Shown here one piece after another: positions 22,613 through 31,733 of a stretch of DNA of 37,970 nt. The stretch spans positions 1 through 37,970 of the forward strand of contig JAIQEV010000057.1 in assembly GCA_020073585.1 (NCBI GenBank). Direction: 5' to 3'. Within the stretch, counting starts at the first letter, position 1. The number at the start of each line of letters is the position of its first letter. A program made the translations under genes and the position numbers. The notes under the pieces were generated by a model. That model did no database searches. It worked only from the letters and a program-made list of their open reading frames with translations, and was not told the DNA's origin. The DNA comes from Terriglobia bacterium (GTDB lineage: Bacteria > Acidobacteriota > Terriglobia > Acidiferrales > UBA7541).

Positions 22613-25240
22613 GAGGGAGGGGAGGGTCTGCAAGGTACTTTTTAGGGCCGATGTGTCCTTTCCGCCAGCCTCGGCCAGGTCGGGCCGGCCACCCCCGCTG
22701 CCGCCAACCAGCTTGGCCAGGGCCTGGACCAGCTTTCCGGCATGGACGCGATTGGTCAGGTCCTTTGTAACTCCAACAATCAACGAGACTTTTCCGTCGT
22801 CTATGGTGCCCAGGGCGACCACGCCGGAGCCCAGCTTCTGGCGCAGGCTATCCACCAGTTGCCGGAAGCTTTCCCGATCCACCCCGGTCACTTCCTCGGC
22901 TATGACCTTGACGCCCTTGACCAGCCGGACCCGGCTGGCCAGCTCGTCCATCTGCCCGAGAGCCCCCTTGCGCTTCTGGGCCTCCAGCTCCTTTTCCAGC
23001 TGCCGGGCGGTATGGGCCAGCTTCTCCACCGTGGCCTGGAGAGCCTCCTCGCCCACGTTCAGGGCGCTGGCGATTTGCGTCAGGAGCTGGGCCTGCTGCT
23101 GGTAGTGCTCCAGGGCTCCGCCTCCGGTGATCGCTTCGATGCGGCGGACGCCCGCGGCGACGGACTGCTCGCTGACAATCTTCAGGACGCCGATGTCGCC
23201 GATGCGCCGCACGTGCGTGCCGCCGCACAGCTCCTTGCTGTAGAAGCCGCGGGGGGAGCGCGGATCGGGAATGGTCACCACGCGGACGTTGTGCTCGGGA
23301 TACTTGTCGCCGAAAAAGGCCAGGGCGCCGGAGGCCAGGGCGTCTTCGAGCGAGGTGACGGCGGTCTCGATCTCGGCGTTCTGGCGGATCTCCTCGTTGA
23401 CCTGCTGCTCGATGTCGCGCAGTTCTTCGGGGGCCACATGCGTAAAGTGCGAAAAGTCGAAGCGCAGGCGTTCCGGAGCATTCAGCGAGCCGGCCTGCTT
23501 GACGTGCGCGCCGAGGATGTTGCGCAGGGCCGCGTGCACCAGGTGCGTGCCGGTGTGGTTGCGCTTGATCTGCTCGCGGCGCGCCGCGTCGGCGACCACC
23601 GCCACGCGGTCCCCGGTGCGCAGCGTCTCCTTGGCCACGACTTTGTGCGCGATCAAGCCGGTGACCGGGTAGAGCACAATCTCTGCGGTTTCTCCGGCCT
23701 GGATTTCGTGCACCACGCCGCGCTTGGTCACGATCGCTTCGATGCGGCAGTCGCGCGTGTTCGTGCTCTGATAAAAGTCGGCCTCGGTGCGGAAAGTCTC
23801 GGCCAGCTTGGCGTAGGCCGGGTTGGCAGCTTCCTTCGCCCCGCCCTTCCAGGAGGCGCGCGCCCGCGTGCGCTGCTCGTTCATGGCGCGCTCGAAGCCC
23901 GTTTCGTCGAACTGGATGCCCAGGTCGCGCGCGGCGTCGACAATGAAATCCATGGGCAGGCCGTAGGTGTCATAGAGCCGGAAAGCGCTCTCACCGGTGT
24001 AGATGGCTGGGGCGGCGGTTTTCTGCGCCGCCAGCGGCTTCAATTCGTCTTCGAGCTTGCGCAGTCCGATGTCCAGGGTGTGGCTGAAGCGCTTCTCTTC
24101 GCTGAGGACGATCTCCGGCACGCGCGCCGCAGCCGCTTCCCGCAGCTCGGGATAGGCATCGCCCATCAACTGGCGCACCGCATGCACCATTTCGAAGAGA
24201 AACGGCTGGGTCACCCCCAGCAGCCGCCCGTGACGGATGGCCCGGCGGATGATCTTGCGCAGGACGTAACCGCGCCCTTCGTTGGAGGGCAGCACGCCGT
24301 CGGTGATGAGAAACGTCGTGGCCCGCGCATGGTCCGCGATGATGCGCAGCGAAGCCGCGCCGCCCTTCCCGGCCTCCAGGTTTATTTCCTTCTCGAAGTT
24401 CACGCCGCAGAGTTCCGCGGCGCGCTGCATCAGCGGCACAAAGAGGTCGGTGTCAAAGTTCGAAAGCTTGCCCTGCACCACCGCGGCCAGGCGCTCGAGG
24501 CCCGCGCCGGTGTCGACTGACGGCTTAGGCAACGGCGTGAAATTGCCGGTAGCGTCGCGATTCCATTGCATGAAGACGAGATTCCAGATTTCGACATAGC
24601 GGCCGCAATCACAAGGAAACTTACAATCGGTGTGGCCTTGCTCAGATGCCGCTGGCCCCATGTCATAATGAATCTCACTGCACGAGCCGCACGGACCTGT
24701 ATCGCCCATGCTCCAGAAGAGTTCTTTGATTCCCTGCGCATCTGCGAGCTGAATGATTCTTTCTGATGGGGCACCTGCGCTTGCCCATGACTGCACGGCG
24801 ATGAAGTCGTGGCCGACTTGGTTGTTCGGCGGTATCAGGGCACCGCCGAATACTGTGAAGTACAGCTTGTCGACGGGGATGTTGAACCATTTGGGCGAAG
24901 TGAGTAGTTCCCAAGCGTAGGCGATGGCATCTTCTTTGTAGTAATCGCCGAAGGAGAAGTTCCCGAGCATCTCGAAAAAGGTGTGGTGGCGCTTGGTAAA
25001 GCCGACGTTTTCCAGGTCGTTGTGCTTGCCTCCGGCGCGCACGCATTTCTGGGCGGTGGTGGCGCGCTTGTAGTCGCGCTGCTCCAGGCCCAGGAAAACG
25101 TCCTTGAACTGGTTCATCCCCGCGTTGGTGAACAGCAGCGTGGGGTCGCCGATGGGCACCAGCGAGGAGCTGCGCACCCTGCGGTGGCCTTTGCTCTCGA
25201 AGTAGCTCAGAAACTTTTCGCGGATCTCGTTGCCGGTCAC
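22595..25240 (-). CDS. alaS: Alanyl-tRNA synthetase
   Basis: An 881-residue class II synthetase that charges tRNA-Ala. GTG 25240 is chosen because GAGG lies five bases upstream and the family's N-terminus (GNEIREKFLSYFESKGHRR) begins there. Motifs: LFTNAGMNQFKDVFLG, HHTFFEMLGNFSFGDYYK (motif 2), GRGYVLRKIIRRAIRHG (motif 3). The editing domain includes HTGTHLVHAALR and CGGTHV, which contribute Zn/editing ligands. A C-terminal coiled coil and DHHA1 domain end in GGSGGGRPDLAEAGG. Length matches the family. Confidence 0.97.
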   Translation of the reverse strand: MTGNEIREKFLSYFESKGHRRVRSSSLVPIGDPTLLFTNAGMNQFKDVFLGLEQRDYKRATTAQKCVRAGGKHNDLENVGFTKRHHTFFEMLGNFSFGDYYKEDAIAYAWELLTSPKWFNIPVDKLYFTVFGGALIPPNNQVGHDFIAVQSWASAGAPSERIIQLADAQGIKELFWSMGDTGPCGSCSEIHYDMGPAASEQGHTDCKFPCDCGRYVEIWNLVFMQWNRDATGNFTPLPKPSVDTGAGLERLAAVVQGKLSNFDTDLFVPLMQRAAELCGVNFEKEINLEAGKGGAASLRIIADHARATTFLITDGVLPSNEGRGYVLRKIIRRAIRHGRLLGVTQPFLFEMVHAVRQLMGDAYPELREAAAARVPEIVLSEEKRFSHTLDIGLRKLEDELKPLAAQKTAAPAIYTGESAFRLYDTYGLPMDFIVDAARDLGIQFDETGFERAMNEQRTRARASWKGGAKEAANPAYAKLAETFRTEADFYQSTNTRDCRIEAIVTKRGVVHEIQAGETAEIVLYPVTGLIAHKVVAKETLRTGDRVAVVADAARREQIKRNHTGTHLVHAALRNILGAHVKQAGSLNAPERLRFDFSHFTHVAPEELRDIEQQVNEEIRQNAEIETAVTSLEDALASGALAFFGDKYPEHNVRVVTIPDPRSPRGFYSKELCGGTHVRRIGDIGVLKIVSEQSVAAGVRRIEAITGGGALEHYQQQAQLLTQIASALNVGEEALQATVEKLAHTARQLEKELEAQKRKGALGQMDELASRVRLVKGVKVIAEEVTGVDRESFRQLVDSLRQKLGSGVVALGTIDDGKVSLIVGVTKDLTNRVHAGKLVQALAKLVGGSGGGRPDLAEAGGKDTSALKSTLQTLPSLLDTLL

Positions 25241-25425
25241 GGATACCTCAGTGGAAATCCACCAACAATTCATTATGGCAGAGGGGGAAGAGATGCCGCA
25301 ATTGGAAGACGAAGCGCCAGGAGGCCCGGTGGGACTTATGTCACAGCGGGGGTTGCCAGCGGGCCGTAAGCTTTCCGTGGAAGCCGTGCAGGGGCCGCCG
25401 AAGCCCGGCGCCACAAGGAGAGACG

Positions 25426-26787
25426 ATGGCCAGCGCATCCGTAACTACCACGGGCCAGCCGCAGTGGCTCGACGCGAAGACGCAATCCCTGATGGACCGC
25501 AGCATCGCGCGCGAGAAGGCACTCTCCACGATCCTGATGACCTACATCCTGACCGGGCTGGCCTTCATGCTCCTGCCGGGGACCTTTCTCGGCGTCTGGA
25601 ACCTGATTTTCATCAGCAAACTGCAGGCCGCCCAGTCGGTGGCGCCCGGCTGGATTCAGGCGCACGGTCACGCGCAGATCTTCGGCTGGGTGGCGACGTT
25701 CATCCTGGGCATCGGCTTCTATTCCATCCCCAAGCTGCGCAAGATGCAGCCCTTTCCGCTCTGGCGCGCCTGGGCTTGCTGGGCCCTGTGGACGACGGGC
25801 GTCCTGCTCCGCTGGGGCGTGACCATCCAGCCCTGGCACTGGCGCGCGCTCCTGCCTCTATCCGCGGTGCTGGAACTGGCGGCCTTCGCCCTGTTTTTCT
25901 TCACCATCGGCCCCGCGCACGCCTCCCTCAAAAACGAAAAAATGGCCTGGGACACCTGGGTGTACGTGGTCATTGCGGCCACGGCCGGGCTGCTGCTCAC
26001 CTTGCTTCTCCAGGTTCTGGAAACGTTCTCGCTCGCGCTGAGTGGCGCCTCTCCCGCCTTCCCGCATCTCTTCGACCAGCGCTATCTCGTCGTCGCCACC
26101 TGGGGATTCCTCGTGCCCATGGTCTGGGGATTCAGCGCCCGCTGGGTGACCGTGTTTCTCGGCCTGCGGCCGCTGCGTTCGAGCCTGCTGGCCCTGGCCG
26201 CCGCGGCGAATTCTCTCGGCGTCCTGGCCGCGCTTTTCGGAGCGTTCGCCCTGGCCGCCGATGCGCTCCTCGCCGGCGCCATCTGCGCGGGAACGGCGCT
26301 CCGCATCTTCGAACCATCGGTGAAGATGCCCAAGGTGGTCCGGGTGCATTCCAGCTTTCCGTACTTCGTGCGCGCCGCCTTCGTCTGGCTGGCCATCGCC
26401 GCGCTGCTGGGTATCTGGGCCTCGCGGAATCTTGCCGGGAGCGCCGGGATTCTGGGGGCTTCGCGGCACGCCCTGACGGTCGGCTTCGTGGCGGCCATGG
26501 TGTTCGGCGTGGGGCAGAGAATTCTGCCGTCGTTCTGCGGCATGCGCGTGCTGGCCAGCCCGCGGCTGATGTTCGCCGGGCTGGCACTGTTGATGGCCGG
26601 CTGCACGCTGCGCGTCGGCTCGGAAATTCTGGCCTATCAGAACTTCGCAGCCTGGGCCTGGAAGCTCCTGCCCGTCTCCGCCGTCGTCGAAATGACTGCG
26701 GTGACGCTCTTCGCGCTCAATCTGGCGTGGACGTTTCTGCGCCCGCCCGTCGTGGCGCCCAGCCCCCTCACCCAATTTGTGGAGTGA
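25426..26787 (+). CDS. NnrS-like polytopic membrane protein
   Basis: A 453-residue protein with about 12 hydrophobic helices and almost no soluble domain; start ATG 25426 follows AAGGAGAG. The second helix region carries HGHAQIFGWVATFILGIGFY and later helices have conserved-looking His and Arg (LLRWGVTIQPWHW; VGQRILPSFCGMR), the pattern of the NnrS family of haem/copper membrane proteins linked to nitric-oxide stress. The call is from motif pattern and topology. No nitrogen-oxide genes are nearby to confirm it. It diverges from alaS; the 185-bp gap holds both promoters but none is clear. Confidence 0.72.
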   Translation: MASASVTTTGQPQWLDAKTQSLMDRSIAREKALSTILMTYILTGLAFMLLPGTFLGVWNLIFISKLQAAQSVAPGWIQAHGHAQIFGWVATFILGIGFYSIPKLRKMQPFPLWRAWACWALWTTGVLLRWGVTIQPWHWRALLPLSAVLELAAFALFFFTIGPAHASLKNEKMAWDTWVYVVIAATAGLLLTLLLQVLETFSLALSGASPAFPHLFDQRYLVVATWGFLVPMVWGFSARWVTVFLGLRPLRSSLLALAAAANSLGVLAALFGAFALAADALLAGAICAGTALRIFEPSVKMPKVVRVHSSFPYFVRAAFVWLAIAALLGIWASRNLAGSAGILGASRHALTVGFVAAMVFGVGQRILPSFCGMRVLASPRLMFAGLALLMAGCTLRVGSEILAYQNFAAWAWKLLPVSAVVEMTAVTLFALNLAWTFLRPPVVAPSPLTQFVE

Positions 26788-26812
26788 TCCTGATCCGCAG
26801 GGGCGCCCTGCG

Positions 26813-27331
26813 CTACAACTCGACAGAGGCGTCGGGTATGTCCGGGACCTCTTCGCGGGTCATGGCGCGCAGCTCGCGGCGGATGATGTCGGTGGGGAAG
26901 CCGGCGCGGAGCAGGCTGCGGTAGAGGGAAGCGATCTTGGGCTGGTCGATCTCCCCGCGCAGCAGCTTGAGCTTGCGCGCGATGCGCTGGCGCACCACGG
27001 CGGCCTCGTCGCTCACCTGGGCGATCTCTTCGAGGGCGGCTGCGATGTGCCGGTCGGGCACGCCGCGGGTGCGCAGGTCGCGGGCGATGCGGAACTTGCC
27101 CTGGCGCCGGATTTCGCTGCGCTGGCGCACGAACTGTTTGGCGTAGCGTGCGTCGTCGAGCAGCCCCGCGCGCTTTAGGCGCTCGATGATTGGCGGCACC
27201 AGGGCCTTATCCTCGGCGCGGCGCTCCAGCGCCTGCTTCATTTCGTGCACGGAGTGGGCGCGGCGCACCAGCGCGCGCAGCGCGGATTCGTAGAGGTCGG
27301 ATTCCGAATGGAGTTGGCGTGGGCGGCGCAC
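26813..27331 (-). CDS. recX: Regulatory protein RecX
   Basis: A 172-residue, highly charged all-helical protein built of three-helix repeats. Matching blocks are YESALRALVRRAHSVHEMKQ, LLDDARYAKQFVRQRSEIRR, GKFRIARDLRTRGV and FPTDIIRRELRA. RecX binds RecA filaments and limits recombinase and SOS activity. The best start is GTG 27331; no in-frame ATG is closer to the conserved region. recA is not in the window, which is common outside Proteobacteria. It converges with the NnrS-like gene with 25 bases between stops. Confidence 0.88.
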   Translation of the reverse strand: MRRPRQLHSESDLYESALRALVRRAHSVHEMKQALERRAEDKALVPPIIERLKRAGLLDDARYAKQFVRQRSEIRRQGKFRIARDLRTRGVPDRHIAAALEEIAQVSDEAAVVRQRIARKLKLLRGEIDQPKIASLYRSLLRAGFPTDIIRRELRAMTREEVPDIPDASVEL

Positions 27332-27412
27332 CGGGGAAGGATAGAAGCAGGAGAGTCAGGAAGCAAGGCGGGAAAGAAGGGTAGGCAGTTGCCGGGCCGG
27401 ACCGTTCAAAGG

Positions 27413-27436
27413 TTGAAGAGGTCCGCGCCTCTTCAA
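27413..27436. terminator. Hairpin in the recX-pilT gap
   Basis: TTGAAGAGG-TCCGCG-CCTCTTCAA is a perfect 9-bp stem with a 6-nt loop. It sits between pilT and recX, both on the - strand, so it may terminate pilT transcription. No T-run follows directly, so intrinsic termination is uncertain. Confidence 0.45.
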
Positions 27437-27483
27437 GTACGCATCTTTGCTTGAACTTTTAACCTGCCACGGTTCCGCTTCTT

Positions 27484-28629
27484 TTATTTCTTCGAGAAGC
27501 GTTCGAAATCCGCCATCTGCTTTTCCATCTCTTCGCGCGCGGTGTCGGAGGTGGAGCGGATGCCCTGCAGGCGCAGCTTGAATTCGTCGGGGTTGGTGGC
27601 GCGCGTGAGGGCTTCGTCCATGGTGATGAGCTGCTTGGTGTAAAGGTCGAAGAGCGACTGGTCGAAAGTCTGCATGCCGTACTGGCTGGTACCGGCGGAG
27701 ATGGCGTCGTGGATCATGCGCGTCTTGTCCGGATTGATGACGCAGTCGCGGATGTAGGCGGTGGCGATCATGACTTCCACGGCCGGGACGCGGCCCTTGT
27801 CGTCGGCGCGGCGCACCAGGCGCTGGCTGATCACGGCCTTGAGCGTGGATGCGAGCTGCAGGCGGATCTGCTTCTGCTCGGGCGGCGGAAAGACGGCGAT
27901 AATACGCTGGATGGTTTCCGTGGCGTCCAGGGTGTGCAAGGTGGAGAAAACCAGGTGGCCGGTTTCCGCGGCCAGCAGCGCGGTGGAGATGGTTTCCAGG
28001 TCGCGCATTTCGCCGACCAGGATCACGTCGGGGTCCTGACGGAGGGCGGCGCGCAGCGCGGAGGCGAAATTGGCGGTGTCCACTTCGACTTCGCGCTGAT
28101 TGATGAAGCTGCGCTTGTCGCGGTGCAGGAACTCGATGGGGTCTTCGATGGTGATGAGGTGGTCGGCGCGATCGGCGTTGATGCGGTCGATCATCGCCGC
28201 CAGGGTGGTGGATTTACCGGAACCCGTGGTGCCCGTGACCAGCACCAGCCCGCGCTGCTCCTCGCAGATCCTGTTGATGACCGCCGGCAGGTTCAGCTCT
28301 TCGATGGTGCGGATCTTGGTGGGAATGACGCGCAGCACCATGCCCACGTTGCCGCGCTGCTGGAAAACGTTGACGCGGAAACGCCCCAGCCCCGCCACGC
28401 CATAGGCCATATCCAGTTCCGCGGTTTCCTTGAATTTCTGCTTCTGGCGGTTGGTCATCATGCTGAACGCCATGGAGAGCATCTCTTCCGGCGTGATGCG
28501 GGGTACGTCGCTGATGGGCGCGAGCAGGCCGTCCACGCGCAGATAGGGATGGTTTCCGACCTTCAGGTGCAAGTCGGAGGCTTTTCTTTCGACGGCGCGG
28601 CGGAGAAGATCGTCGATGCTCAGTGCCAT
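27484..28629 (-). CDS. pilT: PilT-type retraction ATPase of type IV pili
   Basis: A 381-residue hexameric GspE-superfamily ATPase; start ATG 28629. The N-terminal PAS-like domain has SDLHLKVGNHPYLRVDG. Walker A is GTTGSGKS (133-140); the Asp box is IEDPIEFLH; the Walker B/His region is ILVGEMRDLETISTALLAAE and LVFSTLHT. The C-terminal AIRNRE-type helix of classical PilT is not evident. It would pull pilin subunits back into the membrane for twitching or DNA uptake. No other pilus gene adjoins, as is usual for pilT paralogues. Confidence 0.9.
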   Translation of the reverse strand: MALSIDDLLRRAVERKASDLHLKVGNHPYLRVDGLLAPISDVPRITPEEMLSMAFSMMTNRQKQKFKETAELDMAYGVAGLGRFRVNVFQQRGNVGMVLRVIPTKIRTIEELNLPAVINRICEEQRGLVLVTGTTGSGKSTTLAAMIDRINADRADHLITIEDPIEFLHRDKRSFINQREVEVDTANFASALRAALRQDPDVILVGEMRDLETISTALLAAETGHLVFSTLHTLDATETIQRIIAVFPPPEQKQIRLQLASTLKAVISQRLVRRADDKGRVPAVEVMIATAYIRDCVINPDKTRMIHDAISAGTSQYGMQTFDQSLFDLYTKQLITMDEALTRATNPDEFKLRLQGIRSTSDTAREEMEKQMADFERFSKK

Positions 28630-28770
28630 GTCGTGTAAACCCCACAAAGGCCCGCGGAAACGGGTCCATGGCCGACACTAGCACCCGCCCCCGGCGGCGG
28701 CAAGGCGCATGCCGCGCGGAGTTGCTCGACAGTAACCCGCGGACAGGCGGGGCCCCGGGAATGGGGGGAT

Positions 28771-29457
28771 TCAGCTTTTCTTCAGGAATAGCGAATCATA
28801 GAGCAAGCCGGCAAGGAAGCCTCCGGCCAGCGGCCCGATCCAGTAGACGCCGTGATTGGACCAGTGTCCGGAGGCCAGCGCGGGACCGAAGGCCCGCGCT
28901 GGGTTCATGGCCGCGCCGGTCAGCGGGCCGCCCATGAGAATGTCCATGGTGATGGTCAGGCCGATGCCGAAGCCGGCGATCTTGTTGAACGCGCCCTTCT
29001 CATCCACCGCGGTGGCGAAGACCACCAGCACCAGGAAGAAGGTCATGACACCCTCGAGGATCATGCCGTTGCCGCGCGTGAAGTCCCGCGCCAGATCCGG
29101 CGTGCCCAGGGCCACGGCGCGCCACGTGTCTTCGGGAACCACCATCTTCAGCAGAAAGGCGGCCGCCACCCCGCCCGCCAGTTGCGCCACCCAGTAGCCC
29201 AGGGCCTCCAGGGTGCTGAGGCGCTTGGTCACCCAGAAGCCAATGGTCACCGCGGGATTGAAGTGTCCCCCGCAGATGTGGCCCAGCGCCGAGATCATGA
29301 TGGCGATGGCCAAGCCGTGGGCGATGGCAATCCCCAGAAGTCCCGGCCCGCCCGTGCCGTGCAGGAACTGATCCGCACAGATGGACCCGGCTCCGATGAA
29401 AATCAAGGTGAACGTGCCGATGAATTCGGCGACCAGTTTCTGCGGCGTGCTGTACAT
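28771..29457 (-). CDS. Aquaporin / MIP-family channel
   Basis: A 228-residue six-helix channel with both half-helix NPA motifs: GGHFNPAVTIGFW (NPA at 67-69) and LTGAAMNPARAFGPAL (NPA at 185-187, selectivity-filter Arg188). The stretch MDILMGGPLTGAAMNPAR is like glycerol-facilitator and TIP-type channels, while the Asp that follows NPAR in GlpF is absent. Water versus glycerol (or another solute) cannot be decided. It is monocistronic on the - strand with about 190 bases before the next gene. Confidence 0.9.
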   Translation of the reverse strand: MYSTPQKLVAEFIGTFTLIFIGAGSICADQFLHGTGGPGLLGIAIAHGLAIAIMISALGHICGGHFNPAVTIGFWVTKRLSTLEALGYWVAQLAGGVAAAFLLKMVVPEDTWRAVALGTPDLARDFTRGNGMILEGVMTFFLVLVVFATAVDEKGAFNKIAGFGIGLTITMDILMGGPLTGAAMNPARAFGPALASGHWSNHGVYWIGPLAGGFLAGLLYDSLFLKKS

Positions 29458-29648
29458 CGAGGTAGCCTCCGGCCGGATCAGGAAGGCGGGCAGTCTCCGG
29501 CTGTGCCCATCGCGCGGATTCTACTCAAACCCGCGCGAGCAGTCAAAACAACTGTTGAAAGATGGGGAAGCGCGGCGGAACGTAGCTTCGCGCAACCATT
29601 CCTGTTCCTGGCGCAAGCGCCGCCAGAAACGGGAATTCGCCCCGTGGG

Positions 29649-30593
29649 CTACCTGGAGGCGCTGACGGCCGCGCCGCACGGCGTGAGCCAGTTGTGGCGG
29701 TCGGGCTTGCTGCCGCTGGTCAGCGCGAAGAACTCTTCCTGCAGGCGCCGGGTGACCGGCCCGGCCACGCCCTGGCCCACCTGGATGTGGTCCACGGAAC
29801 GGATGGGGGTGACCTCCACGGCCGTGCCCACGAAGAAAACCTCGTCCACGATGTACAGCATCTCGCGCGGAATGATCTGCTCCTTCACCGGGATCTTCAG
29901 GTCCGCGCACAGTGTGAGCACCGCGTCGCGGGTGATGCCGGGGAGCACGCTGGCGCCCAGCGGCGGCGTGTACAGCGTGCCGTTGTGCACCAGGAAGACG
30001 TTCATCCCCGAGCCTTCGCTCACGTAGCCCGCGGTGTCCAGCGCGATGCCTTCGGCGAAGCCGTTGGTGGCCGCTTCCATGCGGATGAGCTGCGAATTCA
30101 TGTAATTGCCCGCAGCCTTGGACATCGCCGGCAGGGTGTTCGGCGCGATGCGCGTCCACGAGCTGACGCATACGTCCACGCCCTTGGCCAGCGCTTCCGG
30201 CCCCAGGTAGGCGCCCCACGACCAGCAGGCCATGTAGCACTCCACCGGCGAGTTCATGGGGTTCACTCCGACGTCGCCGTAGCCGCGCAGCGCCAGGGGC
30301 TTGACGTAGCACGACTTCAGGTTGTTGCGGGGCACCAGCTCGGTGGCCACCTTGCAGAATTCATCCACCGAGTAGGGCAGCTCCATGCGGTAGATCTTGG
30401 CGGAGTTGATCAGCCGCTGCATGTGCTCTCGCAGGCGGAAGATCGCCGGGCCCTGCTTGGTCTCGTAGCAGCGGATGCCCTCGAAGACCGCGGAGCCGTA
30501 GCTCACCACGTGCGAAAGCACGTGCAGGTTCGCGTCGTCCCAGTTGATCCACTTCCCGTTGTGCCAGATCTTCTCGGTCTTCTGAATGGCCAT
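29649..30593 (-). CDS. ilvE: Branched-chain amino acid aminotransferase
   Basis: A 314-residue fold-type IV PLP enzyme that transfers the amino group between Glu and Ile/Leu/Val. It begins with EKIWHNGKWINWDDANLHVL and has VVSYGSAVFEGIRCYETKQG, PLP Lys in SCYVKPLALRGYGDVGVN, YVSEGSGMNVFLVHNG and FFVGTAVEVTPIRSVD. Length and motifs fit class I IlvE. GGAGAGAGC precedes the ATG. The upstream gap 30594-30821 holds a 10-bp direct repeat at 30767-30792 but no gene. Confidence 0.95.
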   Translation of the reverse strand: MAIQKTEKIWHNGKWINWDDANLHVLSHVVSYGSAVFEGIRCYETKQGPAIFRLREHMQRLINSAKIYRMELPYSVDEFCKVATELVPRNNLKSCYVKPLALRGYGDVGVNPMNSPVECYMACWSWGAYLGPEALAKGVDVCVSSWTRIAPNTLPAMSKAAGNYMNSQLIRMEAATNGFAEGIALDTAGYVSEGSGMNVFLVHNGTLYTPPLGASVLPGITRDAVLTLCADLKIPVKEQIIPREMLYIVDEVFFVGTAVEVTPIRSVDHIQVGQGVAGPVTRRLQEEFFALTSGSKPDRHNWLTPCGAAVSASR

Positions 30594-30766
30594 GTGCTCT
30601 CTCCGGTGGCTGACTCTCGGCCGGCGCGGTGGCGCGGCGCGTGCAACGGCGTGTGCTCATTTCCGCCGCGCAGGTGCGAAAAGTTCCCGCTCCTGCTCCC
30701 GGCAGAATACGGCAGGGGTGGGGGAGCGTCAATGCGCCGCGCGGTTCTGCTGCGCGGCCGCCGCAA

Positions 30767-30792
30767 CCAATTTGGCGCGCGGCCAATTTGGC
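30767..30792 (+). repeat. Direct repeat CCAATTTGGC x2, 16-bp period
   Basis: CCAATTTGGC at 30767-30776 and again at 30783-30792, separated by GCGCGG. Each copy is itself nearly palindromic. It lies 174 bp upstream of ilvE and 30 bp past the ABC permease stop. A regulatory role for ilvE is possible but unsupported. Confidence 0.35.
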
Positions 30793-30821
30793 AGCGTGCG
30801 CCGCGCGGACTCGCCCACGGC

Positions 30822-31733
30822 TCAGCGCGGGCGCTTGGCGGGTTCCGCGGGCGGCCCCGGCGCCGCCTCCGGCGCGGTCACCGACTGGTACGCCGACTTG
30901 GCCTGCCCCTGGATGTGCCCGTACTTGCTCTCCCACGCGCCCAGCAGCAGGAAGGGCAGAATCGTGGCCACGGCCCACAGCTTGCCGCGGCTGGACACTT
31001 TTTCTCCCGGCTCCCAGCGGAACAGTTGCGTCGAAATGAAAAACGCCAGGATCGCCCAGCCGGCCAGCGCGGTGATCTCCACGCGCAGCATCCAGGGGCC
31101 GGCCCCGAACAGCATGGCCTTCTGCAAGCCAATCACCAGGTAGGTCGCGGGCAGGAAGACCGCCAGGTGCTGCACCACGCGCGGCAGCATGGGCAGCGGA
31201 AACGTGGCGCCGGAGAAAAACAGCAGCGCGAACCAGACGATCTGGCAGATCACCTGGGTCTCCTGCATGGAGTTGGTCACGCTGGCCACGATCAGCCCCA
31301 GGGCCGCGAAGGAGATGGTGGCCACGCTCACCAGAATCGCCAGCGAGAGCAGGCTGCCGGTCTGCGTCACGTGGAACAGCCAGCGCGCCAGCAGCATCTC
31401 GATGATCACCGTGGGCATGGTCAGGATGTAGTTGGCGGCGATGCTCGACGCCAGCATGTCCGCGGCCGTGACCGGAGCCAGCCGGAAGCGCCGCAGGATG
31501 CCCTGCTCGCGGTACATCACCAGGTTGGCGCTCAGGCCCCAGAAGCTGCCCATCACCGTCAGCGAGATGATCGGGCCGAGCAGGTACGTCACCATGCGCG
31601 GCTCGCCCTTGGCGAAGATCCCCGCAAACAAAAAGAACAGCCCCAGCGGCATGAGCAGCGTGAAGAACAGGAAAATCTTGTTGCGCATCGTCAAGCGGAT
31701 GCGGTTGCTGGCCAGTGTAACGAAGTGCTTCAA
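30822..31733 (-). CDS. ABC-2 type transporter permease
   Basis: A 303-residue permease beginning at TTG 31733, which overlaps the stop of the ATPase gene as TTGA; GGAG is nine bases upstream. Six hydrophobic helices are visible, starting with NKIFLFFTLLMPLGLFFLFA. A cytoplasmic segment YREQGILRRFRLAPVTAADM is typical of ABC-2 (DrrB/ABC2_membrane) proteins. The C-terminus is a Pro/Ala-rich tail. With the ATPase it forms an exporter for an unknown substrate (drug, lipid or polysaccharide). Confidence 0.9.
   Translation of the reverse strand: MKHFVTLASNRIRLTMRNKIFLFFTLLMPLGLFFLFAGIFAKGEPRMVTYLLGPIISLTVMGSFWGLSANLVMYREQGILRRFRLAPVTAADMLASSIAANYILTMPTVIIEMLLARWLFHVTQTGSLLSLAILVSVATISFAALGLIVASVTNSMQETQVICQIVWFALLFFSGATFPLPMLPRVVQHLAVFLPATYLVIGLQKAMLFGAGPWMLRVEITALAGWAILAFFISTQLFRWEPGEKVSSRGKLWAVATILPFLLLGAWESKYGHIQGQAKSAYQSVTAPEAAPGPPAEPAKRPR

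Noticed and set aside
25274-25440. A reading frame from ATG 25274 (MAEGEEMPQLEDE...) before the NnrS-like gene.
   Set aside because: It runs out of frame through the NnrS-like gene with low-complexity composition; a short leader peptide cannot be excluded but is not supported.
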